Shown here in pieces: positions 21,985 to 35,400 of a DNA stretch of 64,000 bases. The position numbers and the translations under genes are program-made. Origin of the DNA: Luidia sarsii (lineage: Eukaryota > Echinodermata > Asteroidea > Paxillosida > Luidiidae); NCBI GenBank assembly GCA_949987565.1, contig OX465104.1:6105248-6169247 (forward strand). Direction: 5' to 3'. How positions within the stretch are numbered: the stretch's first letter is position 1; each line of letters starts with the position of its first letter. The notes beneath the pieces were generated by a model. It ran no database searches, had not been told where the DNA came from, and worked only from the letters and a program-made list of their open reading frames with translations.

Positions 21985-22833
21985 ACCTGAACTCCGTCCC
22001 TCAAGTTCTGGACATGTTGGGAGACCCAAAGTGTGAATACTGTTTGGTCAGAGGAATGCCTATCAGCTGGCCTTTACTTTCCCGACCATTCGTGGATGAA
22101 ACTGACTCTGAGAAAGTTAACATTGAGAAATGTGTGGCCCTCTAACCGTTTGGTATTCGGGATAATGTGTTTATGCTAAGCATAGTAAATTATGGCAAAC
22201 GACATACATGCATGGCTTCCCAAATATATAAATGCTGAAAGGAAAGACATTTAAATGTAACCATTTACCTTTGGGCCATTGCGATAAGTAATCATCTTTT
22301 CTTAAAAAGGAACGTGTTGTTAACTTATGTTAGGCCTATATTTTACTACAGTACTTTATGATTATGTAGACAATGAAAAATAGTTCGGAGTCATCACCTA
22401 CGTTGTTTTATTTGACGAAGTTTTATGTACTTTTAGTCTTTTACTAACGATAATTATTGTTAGAAGTGATTTTGGTTATTACTTTATTTTCAATGTAGTC
22501 GTTTGTAAATTGGTAAGGCCCTGTTGAGTGTCAAAGGGTGTGTTTTTATTCATTGTTTCATGCGGCATTTACATTGTGAACATCACTTCAAACAACTCGA
22601 TTTTTTCTCATTACTTGGAGTCGTTGATTTGCAAACATCAATATACGTGTATTATCAATTATTTATTGTCCAACAATACATACATTTTCTGCGTTTTTTC
22701 GAACTTGAAGTAAAACGAATAATCTCTTTATGAATAACGTTAACATTATAACTGTGTTAAGTGTTTTTAAGAATCTTTTTCTATCACCTGTGGACAGCGG
22801 GCTTGTTCGAAAGTGCTGAATCTTATAATGTGG

Positions 22834-22839
22834 AATAAA
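22834..22839 (+). terminator. Candidate HSP70 polyadenylation signal
   Basis: AATAAA at 22834-22839, about 850 nt after the stop codon, in AT-rich sequence; another AATAAA follows at 22935. No other canonical signal closer to the stop stood out. The gap to the convergent MEIOB stop (23272) is only about 0.4 kb, so the 3' UTRs may approach or overlap. Confidence 0.45.
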
Positions 22840-23271
22840 GAATTTAAATGTATTTTTCATTAGATACTTTATAAATACAGTGTATACATTGACATCGGTA
22901 TCTATAAGTTATTGTGATAAAATTTTCTGAACTGTAATAAATATCTTATAAATAAGGAACGCATACAATGGCTGCAGTGTGAACAGATTGAGTGTGTTGT
23001 GGAAAAGAGTTGAGAAAGAATCTCGGAAAATGCTCGTTTTCGGATCGTCTTTTGTTTGGTAGGACACGGAAATGGTCTGCCTTTGCATATGGGAGTGCCA
23101 GGTAATAAGCAGAGGCGATATGAGTGTAGCAAGGGAGCAGTGATGCTCCCGCTAGTTCAGTTCACTCATTAACGGGTGATAGACTATCTGCATGAAGCGG
23201 GAACCAACGAACAAAACCCCGCAGATTTTGGCTCTTCGCGATACAAACGGTACCTTGTTGACAGTGGCGCA

Positions 23272-26200
23272 TCACAGGTGTGGCGTGATCTCCGCAGGCT
23301 CGGCCACGCAGCAGGACAGAATGCGAACGCTGCGCCTGGTAGAGCTGGCTCCGCACTGGGACACCTATATGTGCAATGGTTGTTATTTAAAAAGAAATGG
23401 TTTCAGATATATGAGCTTCCTATCAGGAACGCGTGCTAGTGAATTAGATGTGTTGGGAATGAATAAGACTTGAGGCTTTGCATGGCGGGTGAAACAACAT
23501 TGGAGGGTTTGCGGTGACACCATGTATTAGGTCTCTTTAGGAAGAGGTATGGTTATGAAAAGAACATGAGCGATAGCTCGACGTTCCGAAGTAGTTGTTC
23601 CTGAGTATAGTTGAAGTGGATCTTGTGATGACGGCCAGAACATACTGGTCGGGACGTCGAGTTATCACTCAGGTTCTTTTCGGGACCATAGGTTTTCCTA
23701 GAGAGACCTTATACACGGTGTCAGCGCAAACCCTCCGATAGTGCTGGGAATGACTTGGCAGGCGACTTTGGTAAAATCAAATCTATTCCAACCAAATCAA
23801 ATCGAAAAATAGAAACTATGGTGAACTAATGAGCTTGGTTTAAGAGTTGCTTTAGTGCACCACAGATCATCTGATCTTCAAGACACATATATCAGTTATA
23901 CAGAAGGGAACAACAAGATGATTGACATGAATATACGAAGACATTTATCTTTCACTTCAACGACCAGGAAAGGGGGATGTGTTTTCAGGGAATCCATCCT
24001 ATACCTTGAAGTAGACCTTGCATCTTTCCAGCAGGTGGTTCCACTTGAGGTCTGTCTTCTGCTGTTCCGTGTACTGCAAGAACTCGTCCGTCTATGGGAC
24101 GATGTTCATCAGATAGGAGGGATTATGAATCTTCACGATAAGGTTGATATAGCAAGGCAGAGAAATTGGAGGTCTCCATTATATTCAAGATGCACCGGTC
24201 TACAAGTAAGGCATCGTCCATCGCCTTGTCCAATTTCAACCAGTGAGTTAAGCACTTTATATTTGGCATTTCAAAGATTTAGAAGGCGAACGTTTCAGCC
24301 CAGCATGGCTTTTTTCAAAGTCGGAGAAATGCCTTTTTTTCAGAAAGAGGCGGGAACTCCAAGAACAGTTTGTTAGATTATTATTTCTAGTCATCTCAAT
24401 CAGCAACCGTTTTGTATCGCCTACCTTTGAACATTATCCTGCTAATAGATTTTCGTATTTTTTAGTTCATCGTTGTACCATTCTTGTCATAGTGGGCAGG
24501 GTTTTATCGAACAATTTTGCAGCTAGCCAACAGACACGATGCCGTGCTTCGATGGCTTGTAGTTGTTCACCTACCGTGCATTTCAGCGTTTCCTCGGCGT
24601 GCGTTCCTCCCAGAAAGCATCCGGTCACCGTGCCGGTGGCGTCGGAGAGGTCAGTCAGGATGTCAAAGGTCATGACCGTGCTGACCTGGCCCGAGACCAA
24701 GGAGGGACAGTTGGGGTTGATGCAAGTGAAGGACGAGGAGTCGATGCGACGCTTACAGGCAGAACTGCAGTTTTCAAAGAGGGTAAAACCAGCTGAAATC
24801 ACACACTTACTTTTGGGAAGCTGCGGTCTTTTATTCCTGTCTCAATCTAAAGCCAGAGCCACACAGATATCTTAGTATCAGCGCAGCCGCCTGCACTAAA
24901 GCATAGGTTGTACATATTAGATTTGCCTTCAGCAAAGGTCGTAGCCATAGACGCAGACGTTATTTGGAATCTGGACTAATTCTTGGTTTTATTTTCTTTG
25001 CATTTAAGAAAACCCCGGGGCTAATAGTTCAATGACGATCACTCGATATGTCGATAGCCAAGACAGTTCTTAATGATTCACAAAGCATCAGGCGCTGGTC
25101 AGGTTCATCTGATGCAGTATCATTGTAAGCCCTGGGGTAATCTGCTGTGCATGGTTCGTCCTGGATGCAAACTATTGCTCCTGGAAGACAATGTCAAGTG
25201 AGGGTACCAGTATCCCCTACCATCTCATCGACACGCAGTTCTTGGTTCCGTTGTCGATGTCGAAGGCGGTCAGGAAGGCGAAGGTGATGCCGTACGTGGC
25301 GCCGTTGGGCCCGTCGGCTCTGTCCCCGATCATGCCTTTGATCTGGTCCACCTTGTACACTTCGCTGATGGAGGACACTACGAGGAGGCAATTGGAAATG
25401 AAGATATAGAGTAAGAGTGGCGTCCCGTTTAGACCGGTGCGTCAATGGACGACTACGTACGTGGCTGCTGCTAGCATTAGCTCCATCTGAAGCAAAGGCT
25501 AAGCATAATGCCCCCAGCCAGAGCCATAGCCATACCCGTAACCATATCCATAGCTGTAGCCACAGACCTAATTTCGGATCTCGTATTTAATAGAAAGAAA
25601 AGAATCGGTCCTTGGATATATGAATGCGTCCTATGACTGCTTCGAGACAAAATTCTTCCCACAGGTTATCGTGCTACAGAAAGTATTTTGGGGAAGGGGC
25701 CTCCATAAAGCATTATACCAGTGTACATGTAACTTTTGAGCATCGCTATAATGTCAAACTTAGGGAGTTTTGGATAAGTGATAAACTGACCACAGATGTA
25801 AGAGATGTAATGGGAAATCGGGGGAAAAAAACACAAAATAACCCTTTCATTAATGTCTTTTTTCGTTGAAGCAACTATTGCTATAGGAAACTCATCTCGC
25901 CCACACTATGAACATCTAAACCGTGAAAATGGGGTGAAAATGTCATTTAGCCGTGAAAAGAGAATTCACCGTGTTTTCACCCCTATTTCATGACACACAG
26001 TTAGCCAAGTCATTTTCACAGTGTTTTCACCAGTGGTCTCCAAGGCTACAATCCTGGTGGTAAATGGCTAGAGGCAATTTAGAAGTATCTGGGAGCGACA
26101 GTTACAAGGACACCATACAGTACCTCTATGGGGGCTGGTGGTCCCTACTGGTAATTGAATTAGCCATCCCTCAATGCTGGAGCTTGCCACCCTAGATATT

Positions 26201-29200
26201 CATGGTTTTTTTTACAGTCTCTTTAGTGACGTGAAGATGTCCTTATCAGATCAGAGAGGTGATTATTTTCACGGTGAATTCACTGTAAAATGCACCGTGA
26301 AATCACAGTGACTTTTTAGTTTCACAGCGAAATGACATTTTCACCCCGTTTTTCACGGTTTGGATGTTCATAGTGCCAGGTAATTCTATTCGTCACAACT
26401 TTCAATACATGTTTGAGTCGGAAAGGTCAAGCTGCACGTTCTTACGATCCTTGTCCTGACCGTCGGTGCCGTCGAGTTGGTCCTCGTTGGGGTCGCGGGA
26501 CTGGCCAAACTTGAACAGGGTGTGGGCCTCGTGGGTATCTGCTTCCAGAACAGACCGAGGAACAGAAAAATGATTATCGGAAAAGCCATTCAGTATGAAT
26601 ATCCATAGAAATGAATCCACAGAAATGAATGACTAGTGAATAAAAAAAAAGAAGAGGCACCGATAGGCTAATGAAAACTTCACAATGGAAAAAAGCTTAG
26701 AGTAATAATATACAAACTTGTTGCAAGCCGCTTACTGACTAAAATGACTAAAACTCTGAACTTTAGAGGCCTGACTTTTCGATCCTAGCAGGACCATTCT
26801 AGTTAATTAATTGAATATTAAAATGCATACATTTCAATAGGATTGGCTTATGTTCCTCTATCGCACATTAGAGAATCGTGGCTTTGTCTATCTAACTATA
26901 ATTATAATCATAAGAAATTCCAAAGACCATTTCCTTGCCTGGATTCGTGATGAAGATGGTCTTGGAGTCGACTGTTGCAAGCATGCAAGACCGAAAGCTG
27001 TCGAATTTTACCATGATGTCCACGGCAAACACCACTGCAATGTATAGCAGACACCATGAGGTATGATAGCAGAGGAGGAATTCACAAAGCCTTAGTAGTG
27101 GGGGAGACTGTTGAGCACAGTTTGACCTTTTGACCTCTAAGACAAAAGGTTAATGAATATGTATAAGCTAGCGATGAATATTCAAAGTATGAATGTGGAT
27201 GATATAAGGTTAGGATTTTGAGCCCAGTTTGACCTTGGCTGGGGATGGGAATGACGTGAGCGCAGAAGAACAAAAGGGTGATGAATAGGTATAAGATGAA
27301 AAGCGAGGAAGAATGAAAGGTATGAATATGGATGATATAAGGTTAGGATTTTGAGCCCAGTTTGACCTTGGCTAGAGATAAGATCGAGTGACTCGAGAGC
27401 CGAAGGACGAATGGCTTGATGCATGGAGGAATAAGAAATTCCTCCATGCTTGATGGAACGAGGAAGGGGTACGAATTTGGGCCCAGTTTGACCTTGTTAT
27501 GAATGGGAACGAGGAAGGGGGTACGATTTTAGGCCCCGGTTTGACCTTATTTATGAATGGTCAAAGTATAGGATTGACGGTTTGATCGTGGGATGGGATG
27601 GTTGAAATGCATAAATACATTTTTGCATGAAATGCTGACGTGGGCTCAAAAGAATTCGGTAATGGACCGTATGTCCCGAATTAACGATGTTTTCAAAGTA
27701 ATCTTGTGTTCTCCCACATTGTCATAATTCTTTATGGGCCTGCCTTTCCTGACAATTATAGCAAAAAAAACCACAAATCATTCCCATCTGATAAGATAGT
27801 GTCGGCAGCTATTGATTAACTGATTCTCAACCAATACAATTATTTTGATTGATCATGATTATTTAACAATATAGTAAAGACTTAACTCGACTGGAATTTG
27901 ACCCAAAGTCTCAGGTTTTCTTTCAGTATTTTAGTGCCAGCGCTACGGAGATCTTTCAGACATCGACATTGACAGTGATTGAGTTCAGCTTTTTCCGTCT
28001 GGACAAAAAGCGAACTCAGAGAAGTGGCGCAGTACCGGTATCCCGAGGAGAAGTGCTTTTTTGTGATTGATAATTAGCTTTTTTAGATTTATTTCTGATT
28101 TTTTTCTTTTTCTTGTCTGAAAAATCCCAGACTTTGTACAGAGGTTTTGTAAGAGGCACTTTTGCTATAACTTGATTTTCACCAAACTTGGCAAATGCAT
28201 GGAGCTGTTGCCGAAATTTGTCCTACTAACCTTGATATCATAATAACGTCATCACGTGTCAGCGCTTTAAAAGGGCAATTTTCAAACAATAAAAGCAGTA
28301 CAGATCTTTCTCGGAGTCGTGTCGCACAGCCTACGCTCCATTGGACTACACACAAAAGGCCAATCTTTGAGGGCTGGTAATCCCTTGACAAAAGCCACGC
28401 AGACTTCCTACTGTGCCACCTTTGAGTCACTGATACAAATAGTGCACTCTTATGGATTTATTTTGTAGGTTTATTGTTCTCTGATTGTCTAGCGAGATTT
28501 TGAAATGGCACTGTACATGTGACGGCCATTGGCACTAAAATAATCCCGCCGTGAAGGGGTTAAATAACCTATAGACCGACAGCGAAACACAACGCCTATG
28601 GAAAACGACGTCGGGACACTGTTATGGTGACGGCGTCAGACTAAAATTGTGAAACCATGGACGGAAGTAGCATGTGCATAAACATATGGAAAAATCCCGA
28701 AATGATGGATTCAAACTGGATTTTTGGGATGAAACCATGCTTAGGGCCTATTTAGATTAAAAGTACTTTTCAGAGATGACTACTAATTACTCCATTACAG
28801 ATGTGTATTTGCGTGTTTTATTTAAAAAAATTATAGAATCAAATTTGGCGGTCATTTTTCTCGTGGATGGCGGGCCAGTTATGTAATCTTGCACTGATTT
28901 TGTGTACGTACGTCCGGGCCGTCCGTGTGACGTTTGCCCATGGTTTTTCACGCGTCCTGGTATGACAGTCTAGTGTCCGCTATTATCCGTCTATAGGTTA
29001 TTGTCTGTGGTACATGTACGTGTACACGTACGTATATAGAGGTACATGTATATAAAAACTAACTCTATGGTGTACACTCAAGTGCGCCCTCAGGTGACCA
29101 ACACATAAATTGAAGTAAATTCAGCAAATCAAAAAGACGAACAAAATACAGCCTAATAATTGTTATTATGAATTGAAAAGAGAGGGGGAAAAGTCAAATA

Positions 29201-32200
29201 CAGTCGAAAACGGAAGAAAACGTGATAAGGAACAGTATTATAACGGAAATGAACCAAACAAAAAGTTGACGAGAAAAGAAAAAAGAAAAGTGCAGAAGTT
29301 CCGGCGGTTCGGTATATTATTGCACCCGCCTTCATGTTCCCTGCTCTCCAAGGTAGGTCCGGAGACCCTTGTGCCGTGCAAGGGAGGTACACGTGTCGGG
29401 CCCCTAAGCCATTCGCCGCCGAGCCGGCCAAACGAGACAACGGACCTTTACTTAGGCACAAACCCGAGGATTTTAGCGAGCAGTCCCAGCGCACCCGGCC
29501 CAACTGGTCGGGCTAAAAAACGGTGGTGCTCGGAGAGGTGTTTCTAGAAGCTTTATAGTTTCCCCATTCATTATCAGACAAAAAAAAGGACAAAATACCC
29601 GGAGCGGGTTCGAACACGGACCGACGACTTTCCAGTTAAGCGCTTTAACCACTAGGCTACGCAAACTGCTTTCTTAACGGAGCGTACGTTTTGCCAATCA
29701 ATTATACCGTTCTTTGTACGGTTGCCAAAATAATGCTATACACGTTTTCGACGCCGCCCGCAATTTTTTTTCCCAGTACACGAGGTCTATGATTGGTCGA
29801 TTTTCTCTCCATAGACCTCGTGTACTGGGAAATGAAAAGTCGCACCCCGCCCCCTCCAACACACGGGTGAGTGTTTACGAACTCTTGGTAGCGCTTAATG
29901 CCTTGTACCTTAACGCGAGAGTTTTCAAAACCAATGGGAATGTTACCAGGAGCACGGTTTGTACTAAAAGAAGTGGCACGAGATAAGATTTTGTTTATTT
30001 TCGGCTGCCGCGGTTTGTTCAAAGCTAATTGCTAGATTAGTTCTTACGCAGTAGCTGTTGTTACGGCAGTCGTCCGTGTGGTTCCCTGACTTGATTGTAG
30101 TTCGTCAGCATTGCAGGCTGGTTGAACCAGTCTATTAGCTGATAGTCTGGTTCCAAGAGCTAAACATCCTGACAAATACTGTGAAGTCAGGGAACCACAC
30201 GGACGACTGCCGTAACAACAGCCACTGCGTAGTTCTTAAGATAACAAACTCCATTACGTGACCCTGACTCTGTGAAAGAGGGAAATAGGTAAGTGTCCAA
30301 TACTATAGCCTGAAGGGACGTAAATTGACCTGTATGTCGGGCTAGCTAGCAGAACACAGAACATTTCCGACCAAAACAGAGACAGAATGATCAGTGACTG
30401 AGTTTACGTACGTACCGCCGCGGCATGTACTGTATGTACACTCTCCATACATTACATTGTACATAACATGTATCCTGGGGGGCCCAGTTTTCGACGGTAC
30501 ACGTTTTCGACGCTCGGCCTTCTAACTCGCATCGCACGATGAAAACAACTCCGTATAACGATCTCAGACTTCGTATCTTCCGGTTTGTTTCCTACTCTTG
30601 TCCGTCGCCGAAAATGTGGAAAGTTAAGGCTCTTCCGGTAGGCCAAACTCGTGTGATTCAAAAAGTTGCTCTTTTTTAAGGTCTATTTTCCTAGGTAGAA
30701 AATTGGCAGTTGCTTCGAAGCTCCAGTTTTCTTTATTGTTGGTCCTTAAATAAATCTGAGTGTATCATAACAAACCCCAACATACGTAGAAAAAAATGTC
30801 ACGCAACTTGAGGCAGTCCATTCTGGGTAAAAACTATGGAGATTCCTAAAGGGCGTCTCGCTTACATATTATTGTTTTTATTATTGAAAGGCATAAAGTA
30901 ACATGGCCTAATAGGCTTTAAAAAAAAAGGCAGCTAGAGAAAGTATCAAGAAGGAGGAAATGTGTCTCTTGAGTGACACTGGGAAAGGTCATAACTGAAG
31001 AACTTAAGAAGCACTGAGAAAGAGGATTGTGGAGGTTTTTTTTAAACGTCACAAAAGAAGATAGAATTTAAGCACTGCTCTCTCTGAAGCTCAGTAATCG
31101 GCAGCCATCTTGCCTCACATTGCTACTGTGCTATACGGACCATACCATTATGCTACAGGGGTGATCATGTCAGCGGATGTGCTGCTTTGCCGTGACTTTT
31201 TTGAAATAAAAACACAATTTTCCCCCCAAATGTGAGTAAAACAAATGACCAGTATTGACATTGGTGATTCTCACTTAATCACATTGGTGATTCTCGTTCA
31301 CCCCCCCCCCTTACCGGGGAAGGGGGGGGGTGAACGAGTAGACGTGGGAAAAACATCGACGATCACTCCTATTGTTTGGAGATTAATCCTACCCTCTTTT
31401 GAATAATAAAGACCGCTTCGTGAGCGGAGTCAATACTAAGTTCCGTTCGACCCCTTAATAAGGCGGAGGCGTGGGGGAGCCACGTATTGTCGAGAGATTC
31501 TCCGTTGTCAATACGAAACCGATTTCGTCACGGACGATGTTTGTGCCTCTTATGGCTGGAAGATTACTTCGGTTCCCTTTTTGAATGAAAATAGAGACCG
31601 TTTTGTAAGCGGAGTCAATTTTGCTCCCCGCGTTTCATTCACGTATGGACAGCTGGCATCTTTAAGCCGCTTAGCTCCCCCATTTTAGGCGCCGTGGGAA
31701 CACCTCGTCCCTCTATTGACCGCTCGTCATTGGTACCCTCGTTTCCTTTTCATCGTCAGCGCTTCGGGTCGCGCGGATGACCCAACGTGACTGGTACCCT
31801 TCGTCTTCTGACCAATGCGAAGCGTACGGATTCTTCATTCGGTGACATTATAGATCGCTGAAAGTGTTGCCCTTTTCAAAGCTCCCCCATTTTAGGCGCC
31901 GTGGGAACACCTCGTCCCTCTATTGACCGCTCGTCACTGGTACACTTGAAAGTGCATCGCGCCGCTTTTTGTGGGAAAGCTGGGGGAGATCGACGGAAAG
32001 ATTCCCACCGTTTGGGGATTTTTCACGCGAGACTCGTCGTCCGCTTCGTCCGCCTTACTACCACCGATCGGCAGGTTTGACCGATGGAAACGCCGGTGAC
32101 CGCTCACGCTGTCTTGGAACTTGGGAACCTCCTCTTGGAAATGAGTGAGTACCGCGATCATTCTTTCTACTCAAACTTTTCTTCTTCTTCTCCTCCCTCC

Positions 32201-32418
32201 CCTCCCCCTCCTTTTCCTGTCCTGGGCTCGAGGTTTCCTAGCATTCATTATACTTATGCGTCTACTTTTACTTCGTTTCACGCAGTCAGCAACCAAGACG
32301 AAATATACGAGGAGGACTTTGCGGATCTCCCCGAAGTAAATAGCGGTAAGGTTCGTAGAAATCCCCCACCCCCCTCGTCCCATGGCGCAATGCCAACATT
32401 TGCGGTAACGTCGATGAA

Positions 32419-32498
<80 letters not shown>

Positions 32499-35400
32499 TC
32501 AATCCTTGAACCAAAAACTAAACGGATAGTTGAGCGACGAAGCAAATGATATTTGCATTTTTGTATTTAACAGAAGACGACGATGTCTTCCTACCGGAGC
32601 CGAGTCAAGCTCTTCCGGGCGCGTCATCACCACCACCACCCAGCGTCTTCCTCCCTGCCATGCCACAAACGCCAGCAACGCCATCATCACCCCCGTACGT
32701 GCCTGATGTTCTTGAGCCGAGTCAGGCTCTTCATCAGGGCGCGCCACCGGCGCTGTTTGAATCACCCCCCTTATTAGCCCGGACACGCTGGCCATCGACG
32801 CCACTTTTCTAATGTGCCTTTACGTGGCCAGAATTTTAAGGGCCGCGTTTCCGGGCTACGTAGAGGCACGCTGCGAGGGGTGCCTTATCGCCCACCCCTC
32901 GCAAGCACAGCATGATTGCGTTATGCTAACGATCGGGGAATTATTAGATGTACATCTAGGGGGCATGGTGGAAAGCCGACACGTTGGAAGATTGCATAAA
33001 AAATTGTGTATTAAACGTACAACAAAACGAAACTTTAAAAATTTACAATCAAAACAACCTGGACACGGCGGTCATTGAATTGCTCGAATATTTAAGCCTA
33101 GATTTAAAGGAAGACAATAAATTAAATTCCCTCAAAGAGTTTATTTTACACTGTTGAGGGGGGCGGATCTCCCAACCCGTCGGCGAGAAGGTTTTTCACC
33201 CGTTTTTCTTGGTTTCTTTTCTTTAATTTTTTTTATTATTTTTTTTATTTTATTTTGTTTTTTGTTTTTTGTTTTTGTTTTTTTGGTGTGAATAAAATAA
33301 AACTGTTTGAGAATTGTATTTGTACACAACTTTGTATATTCGCGTCGTTTATTTGTTGTCTCGTGTCGTTTTTTTCTTTTATTAAATTAAATATAATAAT
33401 ATTGAATAATTATAAGAATAAATAAAATAAAAATAAAAATAAATGAATATACAAAAAAAAACCAAAAAACAAACAAACAAACAAACAAATAAACAACAAC
33501 AACCGACCAACCAAAAAGGGAATGCTCAGTATTTTAAGGATAGCGCGTCCCGAAACGGGTCATTGTATTCTCCGCACTCTATAAGAGAGAATCATGGAAA
33601 AGTACCTAAAGTCTCTCTATTACGATATCGACCGCGAAAGCGGTTTGAGCAACGTGAACAGGTTGTATCGAGCGGCCAAGCGCAATGGCAAGTACGAGAT
33701 TACCTTGTTCGACAGATTATCTCTCGCTTATTGTGACGTCACGCGCTATGACTCACTTCCATACCCTCTCGTACCATCCTTCCTCTCTCCCCTCCTCCTG
33801 ACGTCACTTTTAATCCTATTTACACTATTCCCATTCATCAGGCCCTAGCTCCACCCCCTGACGTGACTTTCCTTACGCCCCTCCCCTTCCTATTCATTAG
33901 GCCCTAGCTCCACCCCCTTCTTACGACGTCACAAAGTGACGTCACGCATTCCAATCGAGGTCAAAAGGTCAAAGTGTGCTCAATGGTCCCCCCACTACTA
34001 CGATCAACAGAAATTATCAGAACATTTATACAGTCAAATTACGTGCTGATGTGATGATATACCTGTTTCATGTTGAGTCACGTGCTGCAGCAGTTCGATA
34101 TTCTCAGTATCCCATCTGATAATAAAAGACAAACACAAGAGGTCGAATTCAAACGCCGACATACTGAACAACATATCTTTCGATTTGAAATTCGAGACTA
34201 GGGTAAGCTCAAATCGATTCAATATACTAGCTTGCCCTTCCCCCTCGAAAGCAGATACCTCCATTTCATCGTGATAGATGATTGTGGTATTTAGAAAGAT
34301 TGGGAGAAAATGACAGTGTAATCGGTGAAACAAGTAGAGCTTCGGTTCACTGAATGGCGGAGAAAGCACTTCCTCGACTTACATCACCAGTGGGAAAGAC
34401 GGACACGTCTCGTCGTACATCTTGACCTCACAGCGCTGCATCTTCTTGCCGCCTTTGGTGACAATGTTCTTCGGAGTCCCAGTCTAAAAGACAGGCAGAC
34501 AGACGGAAATATAACATTAAAAAAACAAGAAAAATATCGCGCTCAACAATTCATTTTTCTCGGTGGATTTTATCAATAAGGCCTATGCCTTTTTTTTTCT
34601 AAGATCTATCAGTGTATTGACTGTAATTGCACTTTTATTGTATTTTGTAGTGTGCTTATCATACTTTTATATGTGTACTTATTTTAATCAATGTGTCTTA
34701 TTGTATTTTTTAGGCGGCAGCCAAAATGAATTCTACGATGTATCTGAATATGTCTGTAGCAATAAAGAATTATTATTATTATTATTATTATCGACTTCAA
34801 TGATGATGCTAAACGGAAACGCTAATGTAAATGGTGATGGCTTAACACAATCAATAATCTAAAGTGATATCAGAAATCAGGAGAGCCCGACGTTTTGATT
34901 CTTGCAGGACCTTTCTCAAAGGCAGAAAGCAGAATACTTTTCCGAAAGACCCTGCTAGGATCGAAACGTCAGATCCTACTAATTTTTGATATTTTCATTT
35001 TGATAATTTTAGTCTGTTTTAGTTTGCAAGATTTTGGCATGTTACTCTAATTCAAAGTGATATTCAAAAATGTTGCAAACTGCTTGTTACTTACTTCAAA
35101 TCTGCAGGGCCTTTGAGAAAGGAGCGAATTGTCTGGCCATCTGCATTTTTAAGCTAGTAATTTGGAAGTTGAAACCAGTGAGTGCAGAGGAAACTTAGGC
35201 ATTTGTGCTCACTGCTTACGCCATGCATTATAAGTTTGGATACGAGGAAATGGCCATGGTGGCCAAATAGCCATAATCCCTAACAGTACCTCTAACAGGG
35301 ATAACGGGAACTCTGACAATGTCGGACAAAGATGACAAGTTATGATCACACACTGATGAGGATAACCTTTGGTGACAGTAATGATCGAGCACATGGTCTC

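Noticed and set aside
24492..24875. 127-codon plus frame
   Set aside because: It is the complement of MEIOB exon 11, whose minus frame carries the zinc-site cysteines and LTDLSDATGTV.
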